The notes beneath the pieces are model-generated. The model searched no databases. It saw only the letters and a program-made list of their open reading frames with translations, and was not told the origin of the DNA. The position numbers were made by a program, and so were the translations under genes. From NCBI GenBank assembly GCA_963931925.1, contig OZ007572.1:28939909-29003908 (forward strand): a stretch of DNA of 64,000 nt, given 5' to 3'. The stretch comes from Onchidella celtica (lineage: Eukaryota > Mollusca > Gastropoda > Systellommatophora > Onchidiidae). Below are positions 12,241 to 22,043 of the stretch, one piece after another (positions within the stretch are counted from its first letter, which is position 1; each line of letters begins with the position of its first letter).

Positions 12241-13723
12241 CCGATGTCTGCCCACCATTTTTGGCCCTTAACACACTGAATCTGTCGGCTTGGTTCCGTA
12301 TCTCCCGTTACGAAAGGCACATAAACATAAACCGAAGGGGGGGGGGGGGAAAGACCACAGAGGGATACGCAAAGGAGCAAAATCGTCTCAGACATTCCCA
12401 ACGGCGCCTGGCAACTGTTTCAATCTATCGGATCCGTAATTTATTTCTTGCAATAGACAGCGCGATTTTACTTTTCGTTAAAAATAATGCTTTCTGTTGC
12501 AGACACCCCCAAATGTGCCCTTCCAGCTACTTGAATCGATCAGTTCCACGGTTATTTTTTGCCATCGACAGCGTGATTTTACTATTCGTAAAAGATAATA
12601 CTCTTTGCCTCAATAAAAATATGAATTACTCTCATACCGAGTGACTGTGAACAAAATCTGTGAATGCTTGATTGTTTCAATGGAAGACGGGAAATCAGGA
12701 GAGGGGAACAAAAAAGCAACGAAAAAATGCGGGCAATTGAAACAGGAGAGGGAAAGGAAGAAAGAAAGAAAAGAAAAAAGAGGAAATGACGACCATCCTG
12801 AAACTTAATAGACTTTGGTGTCCAGAAGTGTGGGCGTTACCCTAGCGTGGGCGGGGTGGGGTTGGGGGGGGGGGTGGGAGGAGGGAACCAATGCCAAAGG
12901 ATAAAAGCCTTTGCAGAATAGGCTGCCCATCTTTCTCACTGGTGAACAGACCCTGACCACGAAGTAAACACGATACCCTGAAATAGAGATCCATGTCCTA
13001 TCTGACATGCTGCTCAAGACCCCCAAATGGTACATAGGCGTGACAAACAGAAGGGAGACAAGGGTAATTGTGGAATGTTCATGAGGAAGTTAAAAATACG
13101 GTTTGAACTCTCAAACCTTGAATGGGAAGCCAGTGATTGTATTTACACCATGGTCCCCTCAGTTCTGAATGGAAATGTCTGGGTTGGGCATCTTCAAGAT
13201 AGACACTGACTCCTGTATTATCCATGACAGAAACGCCCCAGTTAAAGAACGGAACACTCGCCTAGAGATATTGATTTGGAAAATGGGGAATCAGAAACTG
13301 ACATGAACGTTTGCCAAAAGGCTTAACAAACCGAAAGGACGTGAAAATCGACAGAGTATCGGCCCGAGATGAAAGCTGCGGATAAGCGTTCAATCACCGA
13401 ATGTGCTTAACTGGGAACACTGCAATGTGTCAGGTTCCAATAGAAACAGTATCGATAGTTTAAGTTCTTTTCTGCTAACGCACTCCATGCTAAATTGAGA
13501 TCTGCATTGCACACACACACACACACACACACACAAAAGAAATAGTTTTTTTTATACAAGGGAGTCATGTTGCAATTGTTTCTTCCATTATACGCCATGA
13601 CAATTCATATTACCCGCAGCTTTGTCTCGGAGATGACAAAGAAAGAAATGACATTTCTAATGCAATCTCAGCATGAATCAAATGGCGTAAATATATATTT
13701 TTAAAAAACGTGCAGACCTGGCT

Positions 13724-13728
13724 GACAG
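13724..13728. repeat. target-site duplication, left
   Basis: GACAG directly before the 5' LTR, repeated directly after the 3' LTR. Five bp is usual for Ty3/Gypsy integrases. Confidence 0.93.
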
Positions 13729-13922
13729 TGTCACGAGTGGAGTGAGCGATAGTTAATAATTACGGGGGGAGAGGAGAGTAAAATTAACGCACGGAGACAA
13801 GTGAGAAAGTCGTGCATGTCATGAGTGGGGGGTCTGAAGGAGGCGAAAGCGCTGTGTAACTATCACTGCAAGTTAGAAGGTCCTAGGGATCGGACCTGTG
13901 AATAATAGCCCATCGGGCAGAG

Positions 13923-13930
13923 ATAAAAGG
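13923..13930 (+). promoter_or_regulatory. TATA-like box in 5' LTR
   Basis: ATAAAAGG, about 195 bp into the LTR, is the best core-promoter candidate; transcription would start near 13950-13975. The 3' LTR carries the same box at 21052-21059. Inferred from sequence alone. Confidence 0.4.
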
Positions 13931-14801
13931 AAGCAGTCGAGAAGACTAGTGAGAGTCTTTCCAGTTATGACTGGTATGTAGAATGTTGATTGATTATTAT
14001 GATTGATGTATTATATTATATTCGTCTATTACCATGATGTGAATAAGTATATGTGAGGAATGTGGAAGTCCTTGATATTGGATATAGCAATGTGTGCCAC
14101 GAGCGATAGATGAAAGTGAGTTCATGGATTTGTAGCGCGAGTGAGTAGTGTGTACTCCGATGGAGGTGTGTTACCGTAAGATGTGTGGTGAGTGAAAGGT
14201 GAACTAGTGTGTGTACGTTTCATGGGTTGTAAGGAGAGGTGGAGTGAATAGAAATGGTAGGATATTATACCAATGTACTGTTATTCTTGTAGGTGTCGGG
14301 GACGGGCCGCAGAGCCACCTCGATGAGCACAGGGGATAGGCCAGCATAGGGCCGGAGGCCACACATAGGCCAGAAGTGAGGCTGTCAGTGCAGGACAGTA
14401 GAGGCACATAAAGTCGTGGCAGTCAGGCCACGGACAGGGACGTAGATATGAGAGTGAATGAGATACTATATTGTGCCCTGTTGATAGGCTCGTGAACTGA
14501 TATTATGTTGTTGCCATGTTGATGGCTATGGAAATAATAATGTGTTATTGCCCTGCGGAGGTGCTAGGGGAGTGCTAAGGTGTATGACAATAGGAAGGTG
14601 ATATTGAGAGACTGCGGTGCCAGTGAATCATTAATGTACTATTAAGACCCTGAGGGGAGAGGCTGAGGCCGAAGTGCCTTTAGGAGTAACTACCGGATTG
14701 TGGATCCGAGGGAGCGTGTGTGTGAGAATAAGGCCGTTGTACGGCAGTCATTTCAATAATATAATATATGTAATTGCGCTATTATATGTATAATTATGTT
14801 T

Positions 14802-14807
14802 AATAAA
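14802..14807 (+). promoter_or_regulatory. polyadenylation signal in LTR
   Basis: AATAAA followed by GT/T-rich sequence (TGTGTGAGTCTG, TTGTTTTGTTAAGTG). The functional copy would be the one in the 3' LTR at 21931-21936. Used with the TATA-like box, it implies an unusually long R region of more than 800 bp and a short U5. Confidence 0.5.
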
Positions 14808-14909
14808 TGTGTGAGTCTGATGGATTGTTTTGTTAAGTGTTAAACTTGTTTGTTCGTGATTGTCGTCCTGTCATAAACTATTACATCTCCCAGTCTGGGA
14901 TTTGTGACA

Positions 14910-15862
14910 CTGGGGGCTCGTCCTGGTTACCTGTGGTCATTTTGACATTGTGTATTCGTTATATCTAGTTGTTTTTCTGTTGTGCTAGGAATTCGTGCTG
15001 TTGTCTTTGTTCGTGGGATGAATGGAAATTTCATGATGATATGATTTATGTATGTTTATGAATAATAATATGTATTGATGCATGTATTGCTATGAATAGG
15101 TATTAATGTGTATTTAAACTTTCCAGAGTGTGTGCGTGCAGCCTGAGGAGACAAGCGGCCAGAGCTCCGATTAAGGGGAGGAGTTAAACTCAAAATTCGA
15201 AGTTAAGTGAAACTGAAATTTTGTGCCCTGGATCGGGGGCTGTTCCTTTAATCTGTCTTTTTCCCTGTTTTTGCTGTTGTTGGCGTTATAGGTTATACGG
15301 GCGGTGGCGCGGGTTTGCTGTGTTGAACTTAGTTTATCCTTTTAAAAAGGTGTGGTAAACTTTGGAACTTCGTTCATCACAGTGAACAGTTCTGTAGGGA
15401 CCTGTATTTTTGTTTAGTTGTAGCGTTCTATCTTCCTCGTTGTTTTAGGAAGACGTTTCTCTTGTCCCTCTCTTCCCTATCTATAGATACGTTCTTTTTT
15501 TTCAGACTCTGTTCTTGTTCGTACCTTGTAGTGTAATCGGCGTAGTTAGGTTGCAGTTTTTTCCATTATATTCTCTTTTTTAGGTCTTTGTCCTAGTCTG
15601 GTTCGTTGTCCTTGACGTACTTGTGGTCCTTCTATTGAATTTCCTTATTCTTGTCTTTTCTACTATTTTTTATTATTAATAGTGCAGTACATTTTATGAA
15701 TATAGAATTAGTTGTGCTGTAAAGGTAAATTTCTGAATTGTATTGGATACAAGTAGGTGTGGTTATATCTGGTGTGATCTCAGGTCTCTGGTCGTGTTGT
15801 TAGTGATCATACCGACAGGTTAGCCGTTTTGGTAATACATACCATAACCATAAATCGGTGAA
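14910..15862 (+). other. untranslated leader of the retrotransposon
   Basis: 953 bp between the LTR and the gag start, T-rich in its second half, with no long frame. Its first 170 bp are conserved in the deleted copy at 4381-4553. Packaging or translation signals may lie here but none is recognised. Confidence 0.7.
14911..14926 (+). other. primer-binding site, proline tRNA type
   Basis: TGGGGGCTCGTCCTGG, one base after the LTR, matches the complement of the 3' end of tRNA-Pro (TGGGGGCTCGTCCGGG) at 15 of 16 positions. It is the same primer class used by murine leukaemia viruses. Confidence 0.85.
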
Positions 15863-18800
15863 ATGGCGGAACTCCAACAATTAATGAAGTTGGGTAAGGA
15901 ACTTGGCCTTGAGGGAGAGGAGCTACGCGGCTGGATCAAAGAACAGCAGGCGGATTTGCGCGATGAGCGTGCTAAGGATAGAGAGCGAGAAAAAGAGGCT
16001 AAGGCTCAGGAGCAGGAGAGAGAGGCTAAGGATAAGCAAGAGGAAAGGGAGTTTAAGTTAAAGGAGTTAGAAGATAAGCAGCAGGAGAGAGAGGCGCGAA
16101 TAAGAATCGCCGAGTTAGAACTCAAGAAGAATACGCCAACGGAAACGGTTGAGCGGCAGGTACACAATAAAGGTGGCGTTAGGATTAAGCTCCCTACGTT
16201 CGACGACCGGAAGGACGACATAGACGCCTTCCTTTACAGGTTCGAACTGAACGCACAATTGCAATGGGGGGAAAATAAGGAATTATGGGCCACGTACCTG
16301 GCGTCGCTATTGCAGGGGCGAGCGTTAACCTACTTTAAAGAGCTACAGCGCGAAGACGTGCAAGACTACGATAAGCTGAAGGCTTTGCTGCTTCGCCGAT
16401 TTGCGCGTACCGAGGAATATTTCCGGGAGCAGTTTAGGCGAGCACGTGCAGATACCAGGGAGGACTTTGCTGCCTTCGTCGCGAGACTAACGGAGTATTT
16501 CGCGAACTGGGTAGACTTGGCGCATGTGGGCACGGATTTTGCTAAACTGAAAGACTTAATGATCCGTGACCAGCTGTACGCTTCGTGCCACAAAGATCTG
16601 GTGGCTTTCCTGAAAGAGAACGAACCCGCGACGGTGCAGGAGGCGTCTAAGTTGGCGGAGGCATACCGTACGGCGCATCCGTCCAAACCAGTCGCCAGGG
16701 CGTACGTCCAAGATGCTGGATACGTCGCCGTTGTCGAGGGGTCGCCGGCAGGACTTAGGGACAGGTCGCGTCAGCGTGGTGCCTATAGCGGGCAAGCCCA
16801 GGGGCAGCATAGGGGCTTTCACCAATCACCGGCGTTTGGATCCGGTAAGTTTGACCGAGCAGGAGGGCTAGGTCGCGGTAATGGCCGGGGGCGAGTTGTG
16901 ACCTTTGCCGATGACCGACGGCATAGGGACTCTAGTTCCGGTCGCGAGGGGTCACGGGGACCCAGGCCTAGGGCAGCACAGGGAGCGGAGTGTTGGACTT
17001 GCGGACGCGTGGGTCACTTTTCGCGCGAGTGTAGGGCCGCGAAGTGTTGGAACTGCGGAAGAGCAGATCACATCAGCGTGAACTGCCCTGCAGGTAGGAT
17101 AGCGGCGAACGTGGACAGTAGCTCCAGTCCATGTTCCCCAAATAAATTTCATCATGCGGCTGCGTGCGTTACATCGGACAACGGAGGCGGACAGTATTCT
17201 AAGTGTCCCAGTTGTGAGAAGTTATTATCTTCCGGTGTTTTACCTTGTGGGAGAAAGATCCCCGTTATAAATTCATGTCATACAGGAGGTGGTCTTAGGG
17301 TTTATCCGGGGTTTGTTGGGGACGAACCGGTCTCGGTTTTACGAGATACAGGATCTACCGTTGTGGGAGTGCATAGGGACTGCATTCGGGATTCACAGCT
17401 TACAGGTGAGACTGTCCCGTGCATCCAATTTTCGGGGGCCATTGAGAAACTACCCATGGCAAAAATAATGATAGATACACCTTTCCTTAGCGGGGAAGTC
17501 GAGGCAGTCGTTGGTTGGTTCCCAGGCGCCCAGCTCATCATTGGGAATGTATCACGGGTAGGTTCCCCTTCCGATGAGAACGTGCAAGCATGGTCGCAAT
17601 CAAAAGGTATTGACTTTTGCGCCGCGGTCGAAACACGCCGACGGGTAGCGGATAAAGACAAGATTAGACCTTTGGCTACGCCAGCGGTCAACCTAGACAT
17701 CACGCCGGAGCGCTTGGCGAGATTACAAAGGGAGGACCCATCATTAAACCCATGTTTTGGGGAAGCGCGAACCGAGAAAACGAGGAGATATAAGAACGGG
17801 TCGTCCTCCTTTATTGTTCAGGCGGGCATTCTGTTCCGTAAGTATGTAACGGTGTCCTCCATTTTAAAGCAGGTCGTTGTGCCAGCGTTGCTGATCGCAA
17901 CAGTATTGCATTTGGCACATGATGTCCCATTAGCGGGTCATATGGGGATAGCTAGAACCAAAGAAAGGGTTCTTAAAAATTTTTACTGGCCATCGATCCA
18001 CAGAGATGTACAGGTCTATTGTAAGACGTGCAGTGCGTGCCAAAAGACGACGCATAAGGGTCGTACACCCCAGGCTCCTCTTCAGAAGATCCCCACGGTC
18101 TCGGAACCGTTTAAAAAGGTCTCGATAGACCTTGTGGGCCCCATTCACCCAGCGACCGATAGGGGGAATCGATTTTTCTTAACGGTCATATGTAATGCTA
18201 CGAGATGGCCAGAGGCGGTTCCTCTGCGGACCATAACGTCTGAGGCAGTCGCGGAAGCATTGTTTGCAATTTTCGCTAGGGTAGGAATACCAGAGCAAAT
18301 TCTGTCTGATAGGGGCGCGCAATTTACGTCGCAGATGATGAAGGAATTGTTCCGATTATTCAGTATACAACCCATCACTACCACCCCTTATCATCCGCAG
18401 GCTAATGGCATGTGCGAGAGATTGAACTCGACGTTAAAGTCGATGCTGCGTAAGGTAGCTGCGGATCGCCCTAAAGATTGGGATAGATATATCCCTGCGG
18501 TGTTATTCGCGTACAGAGAGGTACGGCAGGAGTCAACGGGATTCTCGCCGTTCGAAATGATGTACGGTCGTAGTCCCAGGGGCCCAACTGATGTTCTTCG
18601 GGACATGATGACGTCGCCATCATCGGGAGACGATGAGCAGATTTCGGTGTTTCAGTACCTTGTTGATTTAAGAGAAAGACTATCTTCAGCGCGCACTATA
18701 GCGGAAGAAGCTTCTGGTATCGCTTCGAAAAGAGCAAAAGACTATAAAGATAGAGGTTCCAAACTGAGAATTTTTAAGCCAGGAGACAAGGTTCTGTTGT

Positions 18801-20500
18801 TGTTACCTACGGACCATAATAAGTTATTGATGACATGGAAAGGTCCTTATGTTATTGAGCGAGTTGTTTCAAAGGTAGATTACGCTATCCACATTGATGG
18901 AGCGAGTAAGGTTTTCCATGTTAATATGCTACAGAGATTTTATGAGAGACCACAGTATCTGTGTGCACAGACAAGACCAGAGGAGACTGTCTTCTCTACT
19001 GCTTGTACGGGGGTCGTAGACCAGTTGGACTGTGACGTAAGCGACACCGAGGCGCAGGAAGAGTTACAAATTCAATTGCCGGAGTTAACTCCGACACAAG
19101 GTTACAGGGACGTAAAAATTAACCCTGACCTTACCAGTTCAAGGAGTAGGGAACTTGAGACCCTGTTAGCGTCATTTCCGGATGTTGTTACGGATTTGCC
19201 GGGTCGCACTACGGTGATCCAGCACCAAATAAAGTTGACTTCGGATAAGCCAGTATTTCTTAGACCGTATCCGTTGCCTTTTTCTTCGAGAGATAGAGTC
19301 ATAAAGGAAGTTGAGTCAATGTTGAAGTTAGATGTGATAGAACCATCAACATCGCCGTATTCATCACCCATCGTCCTCGTGAAAAAACTTGATGGATCGG
19401 TGCGGTTCTGTATTGATTTTCGAAGATTGAACACTATTACGGTAGGCGATAGGGAGCCTATTCCGTTTCAGGAGGAATTAATAGCTTCATTGGCCGGGTC
19501 CACGTGGTTTTCCAAGATTGATTTAACGAAAGGTTATTGGGAAATCCCGCTTACTGAGGAGTCTAAACAATACACGGCGTTCCAAACGCCCATTGGATTA
19601 TTCCAATTTAAGGTCATGCCATTTGGGTTGGTAAACGCGCCAGCGACGTTTGCACGATTAATGAGACTAGTGTTGAAGGACATACCTAATGTCGTGTCAT
19701 TCTTTGACGATATAGCATGCCATACGTCGACATGGTCTGATCATATTCAGACACTAACAGTAATTTTTAAACGATTACGTCATTTTGGGTTAACTGCTAA
19801 ACCCGCAAAGATGGATTTGGCATGTCCAGGGATAGTATTCTTAGGACATATTGTGGGTAGAGGTGTTCAGAGACCTGAAGAAACAAAAATTGACAAGTTA
19901 GTAGGGTTGCAAATCCCTAAAACAAAGAAACAAGTCAGAAGCTTAGTGGGAATTTTAAATTATTACAGAAAGTTCATTCCAAATTTTTCCTCTTTGTCAT
20001 CTTCTCTTACTGACCTTACTAAGAAGGGACAACCCGATAAGGTCCAGTGGACGTCTGAATGTCAGACATCATTTGATAATTTGGTGACAGCATTATCATC
20101 GTCACCCATTCTGATATTACCCGATTTTCGATCTAATTTTATCCTCAGAACGGATGCGTCGGACTCTGGTGTCGGCGCTTGTCTTCTACAGGAGAAGAAC
20201 GAATGTCTCCATCCTGTATGTTATGTCAGTAGGAAGTTATTGCAGAGAGAAAGAAAGTATTCTGTGATAGAGCGTGAGTGTCTTGCCATTGTCTGGTCCG
20301 TCCAGAAACTAGGACGTTATCTCATGGGACGAGAATTTTGTATCCAGACAGACCACAAGCCACTGACATTTTTGTCGAAGAATCGTTCGTCCAGCCCACG
20401 CTTGTCTAGATGGGCATTGGCTTTACAGCCGTACACCTTCGTTATTCAACCAATTCCAGGAACCAGCAATCATATCGCCGACTACCTTAGTCGAGCCTAG
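15863..20500 (+). CDS. gag-pol polyprotein, Gmr1-like (integrase before reverse transcriptase)
   Basis: One uninterrupted frame of 1545 codons with no gag/pol frameshift. Residues 1-95 are a charged coiled-coil-like stretch; 110-185 resemble retrotransposon capsid; 189-270 are SCAN-like; CCHC knuckles lie at 377-390 and 395-408. Protease has DTGST at 495-499 and LIIGN at 558-562. Integrase has a zinc finger (H686, H693, C723, C726), catalytic D756, D816 and E852 (DD35E), and a GPY/F module at 994-996, with no chromodomain. Reverse transcriptase runs from about 1130, with D1220 and FFDD at 1280-1283 in place of YxDD. RNase H has D1431, E1472, D1497 and D1540. The frame ends right after RNase H. 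All key catalytic residues are present, so the product may be active. Confidence 0.96.
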   Translation: MAELQQLMKLGKELGLEGEELRGWIKEQQADLRDERAKDREREKEAKAQEQEREAKDKQEEREFKLKELEDKQQEREARIRIAELELKKNTPTETVERQVHNKGGVRIKLPTFDDRKDDIDAFLYRFELNAQLQWGENKELWATYLASLLQGRALTYFKELQREDVQDYDKLKALLLRRFARTEEYFREQFRRARADTREDFAAFVARLTEYFANWVDLAHVGTDFAKLKDLMIRDQLYASCHKDLVAFLKENEPATVQEASKLAEAYRTAHPSKPVARAYVQDAGYVAVVEGSPAGLRDRSRQRGAYSGQAQGQHRGFHQSPAFGSGKFDRAGGLGRGNGRGRVVTFADDRRHRDSSSGREGSRGPRPRAAQGAECWTCGRVGHFSRECRAAKCWNCGRADHISVNCPAGRIAANVDSSSSPCSPNKFHHAAACVTSDNGGGQYSKCPSCEKLLSSGVLPCGRKIPVINSCHTGGGLRVYPGFVGDEPVSVLRDTGSTVVGVHRDCIRDSQLTGETVPCIQFSGAIEKLPMAKIMIDTPFLSGEVEAVVGWFPGAQLIIGNVSRVGSPSDENVQAWSQSKGIDFCAAVETRRRVADKDKIRPLATPAVNLDITPERLARLQREDPSLNPCFGEARTEKTRRYKNGSSSFIVQAGILFRKYVTVSSILKQVVVPALLIATVLHLAHDVPLAGHMGIARTKERVLKNFYWPSIHRDVQVYCKTCSACQKTTHKGRTPQAPLQKIPTVSEPFKKVSIDLVGPIHPATDRGNRFFLTVICNATRWPEAVPLRTITSEAVAEALFAIFARVGIPEQILSDRGAQFTSQMMKELFRLFSIQPITTTPYHPQANGMCERLNSTLKSMLRKVAADRPKDWDRYIPAVLFAYREVRQESTGFSPFEMMYGRSPRGPTDVLRDMMTSPSSGDDEQISVFQYLVDLRERLSSARTIAEEASGIASKRAKDYKDRGSKLRIFKPGDKVLLLLPTDHNKLLMTWKGPYVIERVVSKVDYAIHIDGASKVFHVNMLQRFYERPQYLCAQTRPEETVFSTACTGVVDQLDCDVSDTEAQEELQIQLPELTPTQGYRDVKINPDLTSSRSRELETLLASFPDVVTDLPGRTTVIQHQIKLTSDKPVFLRPYPLPFSSRDRVIKEVESMLKLDVIEPSTSPYSSPIVLVKKLDGSVRFCIDFRRLNTITVGDREPIPFQEELIASLAGSTWFSKIDLTKGYWEIPLTEESKQYTAFQTPIGLFQFKVMPFGLVNAPATFARLMRLVLKDIPNVVSFFDDIACHTSTWSDHIQTLTVIFKRLRHFGLTAKPAKMDLACPGIVFLGHIVGRGVQRPEETKIDKLVGLQIPKTKKQVRSLVGILNYYRKFIPNFSSLSSSLTDLTKKGQPDKVQWTSECQTSFDNLVTALSSSPILILPDFRSNFILRTDASDSGVGACLLQEKNECLHPVCYVSRKLLQRERKYSVIERECLAIVWSVQKLGRYLMGREFCIQTDHKPLTFLSKNRSSSPRLSRWALALQPYTFVIQPIPGTSNHIADYLSRA

Positions 20501-20857
20501 GGGAAGATTTCAGGAGCTTATACATCGGAGGACAGGAACATTGACAGGATCTGTGTGAATAAGTCGTCTTTAAAATATTGACATTATAAATATGATATGA
20601 AGAATGGTTGATAGGTTGAATGGTTTTTGATTCTGTATTAAGTATTGTGTTTAGTTAGCTATTCATGAGGTGACACATATATGCATATTTCAGACCATAT
20701 TGATCCCCATATTTTTCCCTGATTTCGGTATTTTATATACTAGGGGAGCTGCTAGGTCATTTTTTTTTAATGTAGGTATTGCTCAGGCTCACTCGTTGAC
20801 AGTCATCTTGATGCGATTTGAAATTAATTGCATTAATTTTTTTGGGGTGGGGGATGA
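20501..20857 (+). other. 3' untranslated region with polypurine tract
   Basis: No envelope or other frame is supported in these 357 bp. The last 14 bases, GGGGTGGGGGATGA (20844-20857), abut the 3' LTR and are the expected polypurine primer for plus-strand synthesis; the single T's are tolerable. Confidence 0.8.
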
Positions 20858-22038
20858 TGTCACGAGTGGAGTGAGCGATAGTTAATAATTACGGGGGGAG
20901 AGGAGAGTAAAATTAACGCACGGAGACAAGTGAGAAAGTCGTGCATGTCATGAGTGGGGGGTCTGAAGGAGGCGAAAGCGCTGTGTAACTATCACTGCAA
21001 GTTAGAAGGTCCTAGGGATCGGACCTGTGAATAATAGCCCATCGGGCAGAGATAAAAGGAAGCAGTCGAGAAGACTAGTGAGAGTCTTTCCAGTTATGAC
21101 TGGTATGTAGAATGTTGATTGATTATTATGATTGATGTATTATATTATATTCGTCTATTACCATGATGTGAATAAGTATATGTGAGGAATGTGGAAGTCC
21201 TTGATATTGGATATAGCAATGTGTGCCACGAGCGATAGATGAAAGTGAGTTCATGGATTTGTAGCGCGAGTGAGTAGTGTGTACTCCGATGGAGGTGTGT
21301 TACCGTAAGATGTGTGGTGAGTGAAAGGTGAACTAGTGTGTGTACGTTTCATGGGTTGTAAGGAGAGGTGGAGTGAATAGAAATGGTAGGATATTATACC
21401 AATGTACTGTTATTCTTGTAGGTGTCGGGGACGGGCCGCAGAGCCACCTCGATGAGCACAGGGGATAGGCCAGCATAGGGCCGGAGGCCACACATAGGCC
21501 AGAAGTGAGGCTGTCAGTGCAGGACAGTAGAGGCACATAAAGTCGTGGCAGTCAGGCCACGGACAGGGACGTAGATATGAGAGTGAATGAGATACTATAT
21601 TGTGCCCTGTTGATAGGCTCGTGAACTGATATTATGTTGTTGCCATGTTGATGGCTATGGAAATAATAATGTGTTATTGCCCTGCGGAGGTGCTAGGGGA
21701 GTGCTAAGGTGTATGACAATAGGAAGGTGATATTGAGAGACTGCGGTGCCAGTGAATCATTAATGTACTATTAAGACCCTGAGGGGAGAGGCTGAGGCCG
21801 AAGTGCCTTTAGGAGTAACTACCGGATTGTGGATCCGAGGGAGCGTGTGTGTGAGAATAAGGCCGTTGTACGGCAGTCATTTCAATAATATAATATATGT
21901 AATTGCGCTATTATATGTATAATTATGTTTAATAAATGTGTGAGTCTGATGGATTGTTTTGTTAAGTGTTAAACTTGTTTGTTCGTGATTGTCGTCCTGT
22001 CATAAACTATTACATCTCCCAGTCTGGGATTTGTGACA
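20858..22038 (+). repeat. 3' LTR
   Basis: 1181 bp, the same length as the 5' LTR and without a difference I could find reading them side by side. TATA-like box at 21052-21059 and AATAAA at 21931-21936. Confidence 0.96.
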
Positions 22039-22043
22039 GACAG
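22039..22043. repeat. target-site duplication, right
   Basis: GACAG, matching 13724-13728. The reconstructed empty site reads GCTGACAGCATTTC. Confidence 0.93.

Larger units (their letters stand above)
13729..14909 (+). repeat. 5' LTR
   Basis: 1181 bp, with TGTCAC/GTGACA inverted termini. It contains the putative promoter, a long transcribed part and an AATAAA signal about 100 bp from its end. Two small hairpins (AAGACT/AGTCTT and CCAGT/ACTGG) lie just past the TATA-like box around 13943-13975. A 67-codon antisense frame in its middle is not considered coding. Confidence 0.96.
13729..22038 (+). mobile_element. complete Gmr1-like Ty3/Gypsy LTR retrotransposon
   Basis: An 8310-bp element bounded by 1181-bp LTRs that look identical by eye, beginning TGTCAC and ending GTGACA. 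It is flanked by the 5-bp duplication GACAG (13724-13728, 22039-22043). In order: 5' LTR, 1-bp gap, primer site, 0.95-kb leader, one intact gag-pol frame, a 357-bp untranslated stretch containing the polypurine tract, 3' LTR. There is no envelope-like frame. Pol order is protease, integrase, reverse transcriptase, RNase H, the arrangement of the Gmr1-like group first described from cod and other deuterostomes, not of ordinary Gypsy elements. It lies antisense within a synapsin intron. Intact frame, matching LTRs and exact duplication indicate a recent insertion. Confidence 0.95.

Noticed and set aside
15863..20500. Antisense frames within the gag-pol region
   Set aside because: Shadows of a coding frame with all its catalytic motifs on the plus strand.
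20501..20857. Possible envelope gene after pol
   Set aside because: Only 357 bp remain before the 3' LTR and no signal peptide, long frame or membrane segment is seen; a 71-codon frame runs into the LTR.
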